A DNA stretch of 64,000 nt from an uncultured Fibrobacter sp. (GCA_946414075.1 CAMKNA010000001.1:82210-146209), one strand, 5' to 3'; positions 10,098 to 20,486 are shown, counted from the stretch's first letter. Translations and numbers: made by a program. The notes: generated by a model from the letters alone, not told the origin.

Positions 10098-11300
10098 CTA
10101 CTTGGACAGCCTTTCCTTCAGTGCCTTGATCTCGTCCTTTTTCAGGCCCAGCTTTTCAAGGTAGCTCTCGGTGGCCTTCGCCAGATCCACATTTTCAAAG
10201 TCCTCGATGTCCACTCCTGCATCACTGTAGGCCATTTTCATGTTGCGGACAATCAAGGCCTGGAACCAGTCCAGCTGCGACTCCGTAAGGCGTTGCTGCT
10301 TGCCGTGCACCACATTGTAGTAGTTGTCGTAGGTCTTCACATAGTCCTTCTCCACCTCTTCGGCAGAAGCCCCCATCAGGGCTTCCAGCACGGCACTCAC
10401 GAATCCGGCACGGTCCTTGCCCATCTGGCAATGCACCAGATAGGGGGCTTCATTTTCTATCATGAATCGGAGTCCCTTTACCAGACCTTCCTTGAAAAGG
10501 TTGGTGGTGAACGACGCCGGCAACGACAGGTAAACCACTTTCTGCGTAGCGTAGTAGGACTTGTCAAAGCCCTCGTAGGCCTTGGCTCCCTTGTCCGTGT
10601 CCGTCAGGTTGATGAAGGTCGCCACCTTGGCCGCCTTGGCCAGGGAATCTGCGTATGTATTGCGGCCATCCACCGGGTCGATAGGGCTAGAAGAACGGTA
10701 GAGCACCCCCTTCCCCATTCCCGTGGTAGCAATTTCCCTGAAGTTGGCAAAATCCGCCACGGACAAGTCCGGATAGTTATCAATGACCAGCCCGTAGTTC
10801 TGGTATTCCAGCATTTCAAGGTTTTCCTTGAAACCGCCCTTGTCCTTCAGGGCAACATTCACCTCGATGGGTAACTTGACATCTTTCAGTCTGTAGGGGT
10901 ATTCCGAACCTGCGGGGGCATTTTCTGCAATGCCTAGGGCTACGGCAAGCTGCCCAAAGTTGATGCCCAGAGTCACATGGGGCTTACCCGACACCACACG
11001 CAGCAAAAGCTCCCCGGGAGAAACGGCGTCGTAGTCCGGCACAACGGGAACTTCCAGGGTGTCGTAACCGTCCACCATCACCGTCACAATGTCCCCCAGT
11101 TCAAATACCGCAAGGAACGAATCCGCCGCCACGTCCAGATTCAGGCTACCAAAGCTCAGCATGTCAATGCCGTCTTTCTTGACGGTGGTGCTGAGCAGCA
11201 CCTGGTCTTCTTCATCGTCTGAGGAACTGGACGCATTGCTACAGGCCACAAAGAACAGGGCCATAGCGAAAGAAAGAAGAATTCTCCATTTTCGTTCCAT
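10098..11300 (-). CDS. Tyrosine-protein phosphatase-like lipoprotein
   Basis: Lipobox ALFFVAC; YLVHCQMGKDRAGFVSAVLEALMG with the CX5R PTP signature. Confidence 0.8.
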   Translation of the reverse strand: MERKWRILLSFAMALFFVACSNASSSSDDEEDQVLLSTTVKKDGIDMLSFGSLNLDVAADSFLAVFELGDIVTVMVDGYDTLEVPVVPDYDAVSPGELLLRVVSGKPHVTLGINFGQLAVALGIAENAPAGSEYPYRLKDVKLPIEVNVALKDKGGFKENLEMLEYQNYGLVIDNYPDLSVADFANFREIATTGMGKGVLYRSSSPIDPVDGRNTYADSLAKAAKVATFINLTDTDKGAKAYEGFDKSYYATQKVVYLSLPASFTTNLFKEGLVKGLRFMIENEAPYLVHCQMGKDRAGFVSAVLEALMGASAEEVEKDYVKTYDNYYNVVHGKQQRLTESQLDWFQALIVRNMKMAYSDAGVDIEDFENVDLAKATESYLEKLGLKKDEIKALKERLSK

Positions 11301-11325
11301 AACATCCTCTTCTTGAAAGGGTGAT

Positions 11326-13302
11326 TTACACCTTCGGCATCTTCACCGTCTTGTTAAATTCTTCGGGCGTAGTGAAGGTGGGTACAATGTGGTGCAGGGC
11401 GGAAATGGCGGTCTTGTCGTCATTTTCCTGCGCAGCACTCTTGAGCTTCCACAGTTCGTTGATAAAGCTGTCGGGGTCTATCTCTATCTGCTTGCCGATG
11501 TAGATGAGCTTGTTCTTGGTCTTTTGCAGGCCTTCTTCGTTCATCAGCAGTTCCTCTAGCAGCTTTTCGCCGGGGCGGAGCCCCGTAAACTTAATTTCCA
11601 CGTCTTTGTAAGGCACCTTGCCGTACATGCGGATCAGGTTTTCGGCCAAGGTTACAATCTTTACAGGCTGGCCCATGTCCAGAACAAAAATCTCGCCACC
11701 ATGGGCAAAGCTCGCCGCCGTGAGAACCAGGTTCACCGCTTCAGGAATAGTCATGAAGTAGCGGATAATGTCCGGATGGGTCACCGTCACGGGCTTTCCC
11801 TGCTCAATCTGGCGCTTGAACAGGGGTATCACGGAGCCGTTGCTCCCCAGCACATTACCAAAGCGGGTGGTCACGAATTCTGTCTTGCAATCCTTCTGCT
11901 GGGCAAAGAACTGTACGATCATCTCGCAACAACGCTTGGACGCTCCCATCACATTGGTGGGGTTCACCGCCTTGTCGGTACTGATCATCACGAACTTCTT
12001 CACATTATGCAGCAGGGAAAGGGTAGCCATGTTGAAAGTGCCCACCACATTGTTCTTGATGGCTTCCATGGGGTTATTTTCCATCAGGGGCACGTGCTTG
12101 TGGGCCGCCGCATGGAACACCACCTGGGGCTCATATTTCTTGAAAATCTGGTTCATGCGGAAATAGTCGCGAACACTTGCAATCAGAGTCACCAGGTTCA
12201 GGCGGTCGCCATACTCCATCACCAGTTCCTGCTGGATTTCGTAGGCGTTGTTCTCGTAGATATCCACGATAATCACCTGCTTGGGCCTGTACTTTGCAAT
12301 CTGGCGCACCAGTTCACTACCGATACTGCCACCACCGCCGGTAACCATGCAGACCTTGTCTTCAATGAACTCGCGAATTTCGGAGTTGTTGAACTTGATA
12401 GGTTCACGACCCAGCAGATCTTCTACCTTGATATCGCGGATCTGGCTTACAAAGCTTGTGGAACCCGTTCCTACCGCAGATGTGTCCAATAGACTACCGA
12501 TAAAGGGCAACACCTTTACAGGAAGCCCCGTCTTTCCGCAAACATCCAGGATTGCCTGGCGGTCCTTGGGTGGGCAACTGGGAATGGCAAAGATGATCAG
12601 CTCAATCCGCAGCTCCCTTACCACCTTGGGAATATCAGAAGCAGTCCCCGCCACCAGCACGCCACCAACAGGCTTACCAATCTTATAGCGGTCGTCATCA
12701 ATCAAGCAGACCGGATTGATATTCTTGGCGGACCCGGTATCCTCCCCATGACTAGCATCTGCCTGGTTGTTCCGGATTTCGTTCAGCAGCAGCTGGGCCG
12801 CATTGCCCGCACCGATAATCATGGTGCGTTTGCGTTCGGCCTCATGCATTCCCGTAGAAACCAATGACACAAAGGTCCTACGGAACAGGTAACGGAATGC
12901 CGATATGCCAACAACGGCCACAAATGCGTGAAGCAGAGCGAATTCCCAGAACAAGTCCTGGTGGAACAAATAGACCAAGCCGTACGCCACGGCCATGCCC
13001 ACCACGATTCCCTTGACGCAGCTTAGATAATCCCGCTTGCTAAAGTAACGCCACAGCTTGTTATAGGCACCAAAGAAAAGCAGGCTGCCAAAACAGCAAA
13101 TGACACTGGTCACAAAAATCAGGAACTGGTCCGGGCGCCCCACCCGTTCCGCAAACAGGGGCAGCGGATAGTTGGCCACCAGGCCTGCAATCACCACAAT
13201 AAGCGCATCCGACAGCGCAAGCACGCGCTTCCGCAGCCTAAAGCTGTTCATCAACGCCTTGAAGTGTGCACTTCCCTTGATCTTTTCCCTAACATTCGTC
13301 AT
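11326..13302 (-). CDS. Membrane-bound nucleoside-diphosphate sugar epimerase/dehydratase (CapD/WbpM/PglF-like)
   Basis: N-terminal TM segments; VCMVTGGGGSIGSELVRQI, HAAAHKHVPLMENNPMEAIKNNVVGT, STDKAVNPTNVMGASKR. Confidence 0.95.
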   Translation of the reverse strand: MTNVREKIKGSAHFKALMNSFRLRKRVLALSDALIVVIAGLVANYPLPLFAERVGRPDQFLIFVTSVICCFGSLLFFGAYNKLWRYFSKRDYLSCVKGIVVGMAVAYGLVYLFHQDLFWEFALLHAFVAVVGISAFRYLFRRTFVSLVSTGMHEAERKRTMIIGAGNAAQLLLNEIRNNQADASHGEDTGSAKNINPVCLIDDDRYKIGKPVGGVLVAGTASDIPKVVRELRIELIIFAIPSCPPKDRQAILDVCGKTGLPVKVLPFIGSLLDTSAVGTGSTSFVSQIRDIKVEDLLGREPIKFNNSEIREFIEDKVCMVTGGGGSIGSELVRQIAKYRPKQVIIVDIYENNAYEIQQELVMEYGDRLNLVTLIASVRDYFRMNQIFKKYEPQVVFHAAAHKHVPLMENNPMEAIKNNVVGTFNMATLSLLHNVKKFVMISTDKAVNPTNVMGASKRCCEMIVQFFAQQKDCKTEFVTTRFGNVLGSNGSVIPLFKRQIEQGKPVTVTHPDIIRYFMTIPEAVNLVLTAASFAHGGEIFVLDMGQPVKIVTLAENLIRMYGKVPYKDVEIKFTGLRPGEKLLEELLMNEEGLQKTKNKLIYIGKQIEIDPDSFINELWKLKSAAQENDDKTAISALHHIVPTFTTPEEFNKTVKMPKV

Positions 13303-13305
13303 ACG

Positions 13306-14814
13306 CTACCACATGAATGATGTTCGGACATTAACCGATTTTTCGTCACCCAAACCAAACTCCCCCATAAAGGCCAAATGGCGTCCACGGTATCCAACCG
13401 AGGGAGTCACCGTATAAACCAGGGGGGCATCATGCACAAACCTTTTGCGAACCGTCTTGTAAGGGTCCTCGATGCCGCTCCCTGCATCGGTCCCCTTCCA
13501 AAGCCACTTCTGATGGACACTCAAGAAGAGCCCGCCCAAGCTACCCATTTCCAGCTGTCCGTATAAAGTCCAGTCCACAGCGAGACTGTTCGGGCCATTG
13601 GGGTTCCCAAGCGGTTCACCCAGGTGGGCCATCTGAGCCTGAGCCGTATCGTAATGGCAGTAGGTAAAGGGTTCCACTCGGGCAATTTCGGCAATGGTCC
13701 CCGCCTGGAGAAGACGCTTGCCTACATGAAAATCGTGCCCAGCCTGCATACCCAGCATGCCAGCCCAACGGTTGTTGCTGTACTTGTTCTCGTACACCGC
13801 ATAGGGGGACTCCATGTCGTCCAAAAGGAACTCCCCATAAAGGCGCACCACGCTAAACAGGCGGTAGTTCATGTCAACAGCCAGGGCACCATTGTTTACA
13901 CGCTCAGTGTAGTTTCCCTTTTCAATAAACAGCGGTACAATAGGAGCAAACAGCCAAGGCTTGTTCTCGTTATAGAGCACCTGGATTTCGCTCATGCCCA
14001 AAGTCAAATTTCCAAGAGCAAGCTCATAGCGATGAGCGTACAGGTTACGGTCGTTCAGATTGTTGCGGCTATAGCTCCAGCTATCCACCCGCAAATCGGC
14101 ATAGACGCTGAAAATCCGGAGAGGGCCCAAAGTCAGGTCCAAAGAAAGCATGTTGTAGGGCAAGGCATACTGGTTCATGGCCAGGTTGTTGTAGTAGCCC
14201 GGGCCCCAGTGGAGCACATCACGGGCCAGCTGGAGCCTTGCCCAGGCATAGTTCAGCGCCATGTGGGCCCTGTAGCGGGAATAACTCACATAGTCGGCGC
14301 CGGCTTTGCCTTCCTTGGTCTGCACATCAAAGACCTCTCCATCAAAACTCTTAGGCTTTTGGGCGGAATGTTCACCGGCGTACATTCGTGCATCCAGGTC
14401 AAAGTCCAGGGAGTCTGCGTAGCCCCGTAGGTAAAGTCCCCCATCAAAAGAAGGCCACAGGGTATCGCCCAGGGACTCTCTTGCCTGGTAGTCAACACCA
14501 AACACCGGCGAAGCCGCCAAGCCAAAGCGATGATCCGTACCAAAGAACTCCCCTGTCGTGTCGGCAAAGAACACCATGGCAGAAGATTCCGTCTTGCTGA
14601 AGTCACGGATAAAATCGTAATTGCGTCTCGGGTAGGTAAAGAACTGACGGGTATCGCCCACCGTCTGCCGATGGTACTCCATGAGCATGGGCATGTAGTC
14701 CAGCTGGCGCAAATTCCGGGTACGCTCAGAACCCACTACGGAGGCCGCCCCCGCAGTTCCGAACATTGCCAAAAGAACGCCCCAGAAGAGCAATATCCGG
14801 AGTCTCATTTGCAT
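13306..14814 (-). CDS. Outer-membrane protein, Wzi/capsule-assembly-like
   Basis: Signal peptide; ARLQLARDVLHWGPGYYNNLAMNQ motif; beta-barrel-like; next to polysaccharide dehydratase gene. Confidence 0.55.
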   Translation of the reverse strand: MQMRLRILLFWGVLLAMFGTAGAASVVGSERTRNLRQLDYMPMLMEYHRQTVGDTRQFFTYPRRNYDFIRDFSKTESSAMVFFADTTGEFFGTDHRFGLAASPVFGVDYQARESLGDTLWPSFDGGLYLRGYADSLDFDLDARMYAGEHSAQKPKSFDGEVFDVQTKEGKAGADYVSYSRYRAHMALNYAWARLQLARDVLHWGPGYYNNLAMNQYALPYNMLSLDLTLGPLRIFSVYADLRVDSWSYSRNNLNDRNLYAHRYELALGNLTLGMSEIQVLYNENKPWLFAPIVPLFIEKGNYTERVNNGALAVDMNYRLFSVVRLYGEFLLDDMESPYAVYENKYSNNRWAGMLGMQAGHDFHVGKRLLQAGTIAEIARVEPFTYCHYDTAQAQMAHLGEPLGNPNGPNSLAVDWTLYGQLEMGSLGGLFLSVHQKWLWKGTDAGSGIEDPYKTVRKRFVHDAPLVYTVTPSVGYRGRHLAFMGEFGLGDEKSVNVRTSFMW

Positions 14815-14848
14815 TTGTCAGAAATATAAGAAAAACATCTACCTAAAC

Positions 14849-14882
14849 GTCATCCTGGAAGGGCAACGCCCTGACGGGATCC
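14849..14882. repeat. GTCATCC...GGGATCC palindromic intergenic element
   Basis: GTCATCCTGGAAGGGCAACGCCCTGACGGGATCC: outer stem ATCCTG/CGGGAT, GA/GA mismatch, inner stem AGGGC/GCCCT. Confidence 0.7.
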
Positions 14883-14965
14883 ATACATTTTGTGCTTTCT
14901 CTAGGATAAAAAATACGGATTCGTTCTCTGAAACAAGTTCAGAGTCAAAAAGACATTTGTTGAGG

Positions 14966-15901
14966 CTAGAATTTAATCGGATACAGCAAGAACCAGTGGT
15001 ATTCCGGATAAACTTGCACCGCCGGTGCCGGTAGCTTGAAATAGTTGAGCCACTTGATCAAAGTACGGGCCAGGCGGCTCTGGGGCCGAAAAGCTTCCAA
15101 GTCATAGTCCAGGGCTATATAAACTTCCCTATGGGGAGTCCCCTCGTAGTGCCTGATGAACACGCCCTCGTCGATACTGAGGCCCGCCGCAATGGCAAGC
15201 CAGCTGGGGTAATACTTCCGTGCCCCTGCAGGCAGCAGGCGATAAGGCTTGAAAGAAGCCCAGAATGTCTGGTTACAGTAGTCGTCCGTGAAAATACCGG
15301 TATCACTTTGTCTGTAATACGCCTTGGTGTTAATCCAGTAACTCCATTTGAGATCCACATACTTGAATAGCGGAATGTAGCGCTCCGCCATGGGGTAAAA
15401 TCCACCCAAAGTACCCGACATCACATCAAAAATGCTAAAGCCCCATTCTGGAGAATACCCATCCTTTACATCAATGGCCACATGGGTCATCATGGCAGAA
15501 AGCCCTGCAAACAGGTAGGACTGGAATTCCGTGGCACCAGCCCAGCGGTAACCCTCGTAAAAGCCCTCTCCCAAGGCCACGCCTGCCGCAAAGTGACCGA
15601 ACTTGTCCAGGTTCAGGGCGTAGTCAAAATCGTTTTCGAAATGGAAATGGCTCTTATCGTCGTCCCACCAGCCTTTTTTGAACACAAGCCAGTATGCCGC
15701 ACCATAGGCACCCAGCGTCAGTGATGCCACCGCCCCCACCTTGACCCAAGAAACCTCGCCGGCCAAGTCCGTAGAGTCTTCGCTACGATAGTCCCAGGTG
15801 GAATCGCGCCAGGTGGGCGGGTCGTAGGGAGCTGCGTACAAAGACACGCTTGCAACCAGCAGAGCCACCATGACTATCGATATGAAGCGAAAATTTTTCA
15901 C
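14966..15901 (-). CDS. DUF2279/YfiM-like putative periplasmic protein
   Basis: Signal peptide; LDKFGHFAAGVALGEGFYEGYRW...DVMSGTLGGFYP. Confidence 0.55.
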   Translation of the reverse strand: MKNFRFISIVMVALLVASVSLYAAPYDPPTWRDSTWDYRSEDSTDLAGEVSWVKVGAVASLTLGAYGAAYWLVFKKGWWDDDKSHFHFENDFDYALNLDKFGHFAAGVALGEGFYEGYRWAGATEFQSYLFAGLSAMMTHVAIDVKDGYSPEWGFSIFDVMSGTLGGFYPMAERYIPLFKYVDLKWSYWINTKAYYRQSDTGIFTDDYCNQTFWASFKPYRLLPAGARKYYPSWLAIAAGLSIDEGVFIRHYEGTPHREVYIALDYDLEAFRPQSRLARTLIKWLNYFKLPAPAVQVYPEYHWFLLYPIKF

Positions 15902-15949
15902 GGGAACAAAGATAAAAAATCCTCATTTTTCATTCTTATTTTTTCATAA

Positions 15950-15986
15950 AAAAAGCCCCGGAGAACAGACTCCAGGAGCTTTTTCT
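15950..15986 (-). terminator. Rho-independent terminator of fabF
   Basis: Minus strand AAAAAGCTCCTGGAG TCTGTT CTCCGGGGCTTTTTTT. Confidence 0.7.
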
Positions 15987-16002
15987 AACATGTAATGTTG
16001 AA

Positions 16003-17232
16003 TTAGTCGCGAGCCAAGAGCAGCACGCTGTTCTGTCCACCGAAACCGAAACCATCGGAAAGGGCGTACTTGAAGCTATGGCTGGTGTTCTTGCCCGCGC
16101 ACACGTCCAGATGGATGCGTTCGTCCTGGTTGAACACGTTCCTCGTGGCATGAACCATCTGGTTCTGCAGGGACTTCACGGTAATGATGGCCTCGAGAGC
16201 GCCGGCGGCACCCAGGGCATGGCCAATCATGCACTTGGAAGAGTTCACCTTCAGGCTGTCGCGGGCACCGAACACCTTTTCCAGGGCGGAGCATTCGGCC
16301 ACATCGCCAAGAGGAGTAGAAGTGCCGTGGGTGTTCACGTAGCCCACGTCATTGGGAGAAATCCCTGCATCGCGGAGCGCCATCTCGATAGCGAGGCGCA
16401 CGCCTTCGCCGTCTTCGCGGGGGGCGGACATGTGGTGGGCATCGGCACTCATGCCGACGGCAGCAACGCGGGCCAGGATGTTGGCACCGCGCTTCTTGGC
16501 ATGGCTCAGGCTTTCGAGCACCAGGATGCCGGAACCTTCGCCCATCACAAAGCCGTCACGGTCCTTGTCGAAGGGGCGGGAAGCCGTTTCGGGGTCGTCG
16601 TTGCGCTTGCTCAGGGCATGCATGTTGGTAAAGCCAGCCAAGGCCAGCGGGTTCACCGTCTCGTCGGTACCGCCAGCCAGCATGATGTCGGCACGGCCCA
16701 GACGGATAGCGTCGAAGGCGGCGGCGATGGAATGGTTAGAAGTTGCGCAGGCCGAAACCACAGCAAAGCAGGGGCCCATCCAACCGGTACGGTTAGAAAC
16801 TTCACCTGCCGGCATGTTGGTAATGGACATGGGGATAAAGAAGGGAGACACGCGGTTAGGACCGCGGGTTCCCCAGGTCACAGCGTTTTCGGTATAGCAG
16901 TTCATGCCGCCGATGCCCGCACCGATAATCACGCCAGAACGGGAAGGGTCTTCGGCCTTGGGGTCAATCCCCGCGTTGGCCAGGGCCTTGTAGGCGGAAT
17001 AGACTGCATACTGGATGCACTTGGAAAAACGGGACTGGTCACGGGCACTGAAAAATTCAGAACCGTCAAATTCCTTCACGGCGGCGGCAATCTTGATGGG
17101 GCATGCGCTTACGTCAAAGCGGTCAATGGCGGCAATGCCGGACTTTCCCTGCAAAAGATTATCCCAAAGCATATCGGGGGTGTTGCCAAGGGCCGAAACG
17201 CAGCCCATACCAGTGATTACGACTTCTTCCAT
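16003..17232 (-). CDS. fabF: Beta-ketoacyl-ACP synthase II
   Basis: VVITGMGCVSALGN, VVSACATSNHSIAAAFDAI, NTHGTSTPLGD, MIGHALGAAGALEAI. Confidence 0.97.
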   Translation of the reverse strand: MEEVVITGMGCVSALGNTPDMLWDNLLQGKSGIAAIDRFDVSACPIKIAAAVKEFDGSEFFSARDQSRFSKCIQYAVYSAYKALANAGIDPKAEDPSRSGVIIGAGIGGMNCYTENAVTWGTRGPNRVSPFFIPMSITNMPAGEVSNRTGWMGPCFAVVSACATSNHSIAAAFDAIRLGRADIMLAGGTDETVNPLALAGFTNMHALSKRNDDPETASRPFDKDRDGFVMGEGSGILVLESLSHAKKRGANILARVAAVGMSADAHHMSAPREDGEGVRLAIEMALRDAGISPNDVGYVNTHGTSTPLGDVAECSALEKVFGARDSLKVNSSKCMIGHALGAAGALEAIITVKSLQNQMVHATRNVFNQDERIHLDVCAGKNTSHSFKYALSDGFGFGGQNSVLLLARD

Positions 17233-17404
17233 AATTGCTCCTATTGGTGTAACAAATTAACGCGGGCTAATATAGAAAATAAAAAGCTTACATTAAATGG
17301 TTTTATTTATCATTTGACGGAACGGCAGAAAAAAACGATAAAAAGATAACATTGGCTCATAATCCGCTCTCAACTATTTGAAAAAAACTAGATTTAACGC
17401 CGTT

Positions 17405-17959
17405 ATGGCAAAGATTAAAAGCGCACCGAACCTGGTGTGGATGGACTTGGAAATGTCGGGGCTATTCCCCGAAAAAGACGTAATCCTCGAAGTGGCTACT
17501 ATCGTCACCGACCCGAACCTGAACATACTTGCCGAAGGACCGGTGCTTGCCATCTACCAGACCGAAAATATCTTCAACGGCATGGACGAGTGGAACTCCA
17601 AGCACCACAAGCAGAGCGGGCTTATCGACCGTTGCCGCAAATCCCGATTTTCCATTGACGATGCCGACCAGATGACCCTGGACTTTATCAAGCCTTTCAC
17701 CCAGGAAAAACTGAACGTGCTTTGCGGAAACTCCATCACGCAGGACCGTAGGTTCATGTACAAGTACATGCCCAAAGTCACCGGCTGGCTCAACTACCGA
17801 AATGTGGATGTCAGCTCCATCAAGGAACTCACCTTCCGCTGGTACCCCGACCTGCCCGAATTCAAGAAGCAGGAGAAGCACCAGGCCCTAGACGACATCC
17901 GCGAAAGCATCGCCGAACTGGCCTACTACCGCAAGACCATCTTCAAGGAATCCCTTTAA
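17405..17959 (+). CDS. orn: Oligoribonuclease
   Basis: LVWMDLEMSGLFPEKDVILEVATIVTD, DDIRESIAELAYYR; internal ATG at 17405 preferred (CTAGATTT motif 9 nt upstream). Confidence 0.95.
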   Translation: MAKIKSAPNLVWMDLEMSGLFPEKDVILEVATIVTDPNLNILAEGPVLAIYQTENIFNGMDEWNSKHHKQSGLIDRCRKSRFSIDDADQMTLDFIKPFTQEKLNVLCGNSITQDRRFMYKYMPKVTGWLNYRNVDVSSIKELTFRWYPDLPEFKKQEKHQALDDIRESIAELAYYRKTIFKESL

Positions 17960-17962
17960 CAG

Positions 17963-19354
17963 ATGCCCATTCAACCCCTGCCCTACGCCCAACGGCTCCG
18001 CAACCGCATCATCGCCCTGGGGATATTCGCGACCCTGTGCTTCATGATAGGCTCCTGCATTTTCGGAGGCGGCAAAAAGCAAGAAGTCTCAAAACTTTCC
18101 GAAACACAAGAAGCGGCCATCGCCACCGTAGACTCTGCTAGCATTGCTGCCACTAGCCCCGTCAACGATAGTGCCACCACCGATTCGGGAGCGCTAGACC
18201 TGGAAACCGCCATGGCAGAGGGCACTCCCCTTAACACCCCCGAGCAAAAGACCGAAGACCTGGCCAACACCCAGGCCACCGTCACCGCAGCAATCACACC
18301 AGAAGTCCCGCCCGAAATCGAGGTCATCGACTCCACCCACATCAAGGCACAGAAGAACGTGTTCCTGGCCGAAAAGATCGACAACATGCTTCGTCGTTTC
18401 AAGCCCATGTACGGCGTCATCTTGGTGGTAGACGTGCAGACCAACGAGATTATCGCCTGGGGCGAACGTAAAGATGAAAAGGTCCAGAGCACGCCGGACT
18501 TTTTCGTGAAGAACACCTTCCCCGCCGCATCGCTAGCCAAGACTATCACCATCGCTGCCGCCATGGAAAGCAAGCGCTACTCCCTGAACACCGCCATTCC
18601 CATGATCGGCTCGTACCACACCCTGTACAAGAACCAGCTTAGGGTCAAAGAGAACTACACCGGCCCCACCATCGAACTGCAAGACGCCTACGCTATGTCT
18701 GCAAACCCGCCTCTCGCCCTCATCGGCATGAACGTAGGGGCAGGCAGGCTAAAAGACGCCGCCAAGAAGCTGGGCTACAACACCAACTTCCCCGGCGGAA
18801 TCCCCGGACGCTCCAGCTACACACCGCCCGACTCGGGTTACGGACTTGCCGAAGTGAGCTGCGGCTTTACGGAATCCACCACCCTGACGCCGCTGCTGGC
18901 GGCAGCACAGGTCCGGGCCATACTAGCAAAGAAGCCTCTTGAAATCCCCTGGGCCGCAAACCTCTCGCCTTATGCTCCCAAGAGCCGTATCGCCCTAGAG
19001 GCAGGCTCCTTCAGCGAGAACACCTACTTCGGGCTCCGTCAGGCTATGATCCGCTCTATTACCAATGGCACCGCCCGCAAGCAGATTTCTACCCGCAACA
19101 TGGCCCGCAAGAACTACAACGCTCTGGACATCGGCGGAAAGACCGGCTCCCTAGACGGGCACGACCCCTACGGCCGTTACGAATGGTTCAAGGGATTCGC
19201 CCAATCCAAGGAAGACCCCAAGAAGGCCATCGTGGTGGTCATCTTGCAGATTCACGACTTGCAGAAGGTCCGCAGCCAGCCGGCCACCCAGGTGGCCGCC
19301 ATGATCATGAACTACTGGGCGCACCAGAATTTGAACACCAAGAAAGGAAACTAA
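17963..19354 (+). CDS. Penicillin-binding transpeptidase-domain protein
   Basis: AASLAKTITIAAAM (SxxK), YAMSANPPLALIG (SxN), GGKTGSLDG (KTG); N-terminal TM and low-complexity linker; no GT51 domain. Confidence 0.85.
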   Translation: MPIQPLPYAQRLRNRIIALGIFATLCFMIGSCIFGGGKKQEVSKLSETQEAAIATVDSASIAATSPVNDSATTDSGALDLETAMAEGTPLNTPEQKTEDLANTQATVTAAITPEVPPEIEVIDSTHIKAQKNVFLAEKIDNMLRRFKPMYGVILVVDVQTNEIIAWGERKDEKVQSTPDFFVKNTFPAASLAKTITIAAAMESKRYSLNTAIPMIGSYHTLYKNQLRVKENYTGPTIELQDAYAMSANPPLALIGMNVGAGRLKDAAKKLGYNTNFPGGIPGRSSYTPPDSGYGLAEVSCGFTESTTLTPLLAAAQVRAILAKKPLEIPWAANLSPYAPKSRIALEAGSFSENTYFGLRQAMIRSITNGTARKQISTRNMARKNYNALDIGGKTGSLDGHDPYGRYEWFKGFAQSKEDPKKAIVVVILQIHDLQKVRSQPATQVAAMIMNYWAHQNLNTKKGN

Positions 19355-19355
19355 C

Positions 19356-20213
19356 ATGGATTTGTCCTGGTGGAACCTGATTCCCACATACTTCGACGGA
19401 ACCGCATTTACGCTGGGGAGTTTCCCCGTGCGCTGGTACGGAATCATGTACATCTTCGCCTTCGCCACGGGCTACCTCACCCTTTTGCACATCAACAAAA
19501 AAGAGAACCTGGGCTACACCAAGGAACAGTTCGACAGCCTGTTCACCTGGATTATCGCGGGCATCATCATCGGTGCACGACTGGGCTACGTGTTCTTCTA
19601 CAAGGCAGACTACTACCTCGCCAACCCCACCGAAATCCTGATTCCCATGAGCAACGGGCACTTCGTGGGCATCTCGGGCATGAGTTACCACGGCGGGCTA
19701 ATCCTTGGCACCGTGTTCACCATCATCGGCATCAAGCGCAACAAGATGGACCTGTGGAAAACCCTGAACCTGTGTTTTTTGCTGGCGCCGCTGGCCTACA
19801 CCTGGGGACGCTACGGCAACTTTATCAACGGGGAACTCTTCGGCGAAGTGACCACAAGCCCCATCGGCATGTGGTTTCCGCTGGCAAAAGACAGCATGGT
19901 GACCCCGCCTGTGCTACACCACCCGAGCCAGCTCTACGAGATGCTTTTCGAAGGCGTTCTTTTGTTCGTAGCGCTGTACAACCTGCGTCGCATCCCCATT
20001 CTCTACGACAAGATGCCCTGCCTGTACCTGATGGGCTACGGCATCGCACGGTTCTTCATCGAGTTCTTCCGCATGCCCGACGCGCACCTGGGCCGTGTGG
20101 ACCTGTTCGGCATGAGCCGCGGCCAGACGCTCTGCAGCCTCATGATTTTGACCGGCCTCATTTGGCTGATCGTGTTGATTGTCCGGCAGAGGAAAGCTGC
20201 CGCTAGGGGTTAG
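19356..20213 (+). CDS. lgt: Prolipoprotein diacylglyceryl transferase
   Basis: VRWYGIMYIFAF, GARLGYVFFY, GRYGNFINGELFGEVT, HPSQLYEMLFEG. Confidence 0.97.
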   Translation: MDLSWWNLIPTYFDGTAFTLGSFPVRWYGIMYIFAFATGYLTLLHINKKENLGYTKEQFDSLFTWIIAGIIIGARLGYVFFYKADYYLANPTEILIPMSNGHFVGISGMSYHGGLILGTVFTIIGIKRNKMDLWKTLNLCFLLAPLAYTWGRYGNFINGELFGEVTTSPIGMWFPLAKDSMVTPPVLHHPSQLYEMLFEGVLLFVALYNLRRIPILYDKMPCLYLMGYGIARFFIEFFRMPDAHLGRVDLFGMSRGQTLCSLMILTGLIWLIVLIVRQRKAAARG

Positions 20214-20260
20214 GTAGTAGGTTGTAGGTATTAGGGCTGCAGGGGGAAGTCTCCCCTTTT

Positions 20261-20287
20261 GTCATGCCGGGCTTGACCCGGCATCAC
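20261..20287. repeat. GTCATGCCGGG-type palindromic intergenic element
   Basis: GTCATGCCGGGCTTGACCCGGCATCAC; 8-bp perfect stem ATGCCGGG/CCCGGCAT. Confidence 0.7.
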
Positions 20288-20401
20288 TTTTTCACACCAT
20301 CATAAAAGTTTTCTTTACAAGGCTTTTTTCGGCCTATACCTCCGTCTTATATGCAGATAAGCACACCAAAAACGGAGGCAACACGCGAAATGAGACAAAA
20401 T

Positions 20402-20467
20402 ACACACAAAAACACTTGCATTTTAAGTGTATTTTATGTAATTTTAATGGATAAAACACACAAAAAC
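20402..20467. promoter_or_regulatory. Putative operator/promoter of RelB-like antitoxin
   Basis: Direct repeats ACACACAAAAAC at 20402-20413 and 20456-20467; inverted repeat ACACTT(7 nt)AAGTGT at 20412-20430. Confidence 0.45.
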
Positions 20468-20486
20468 CACACAATTGAGGTAAAAA

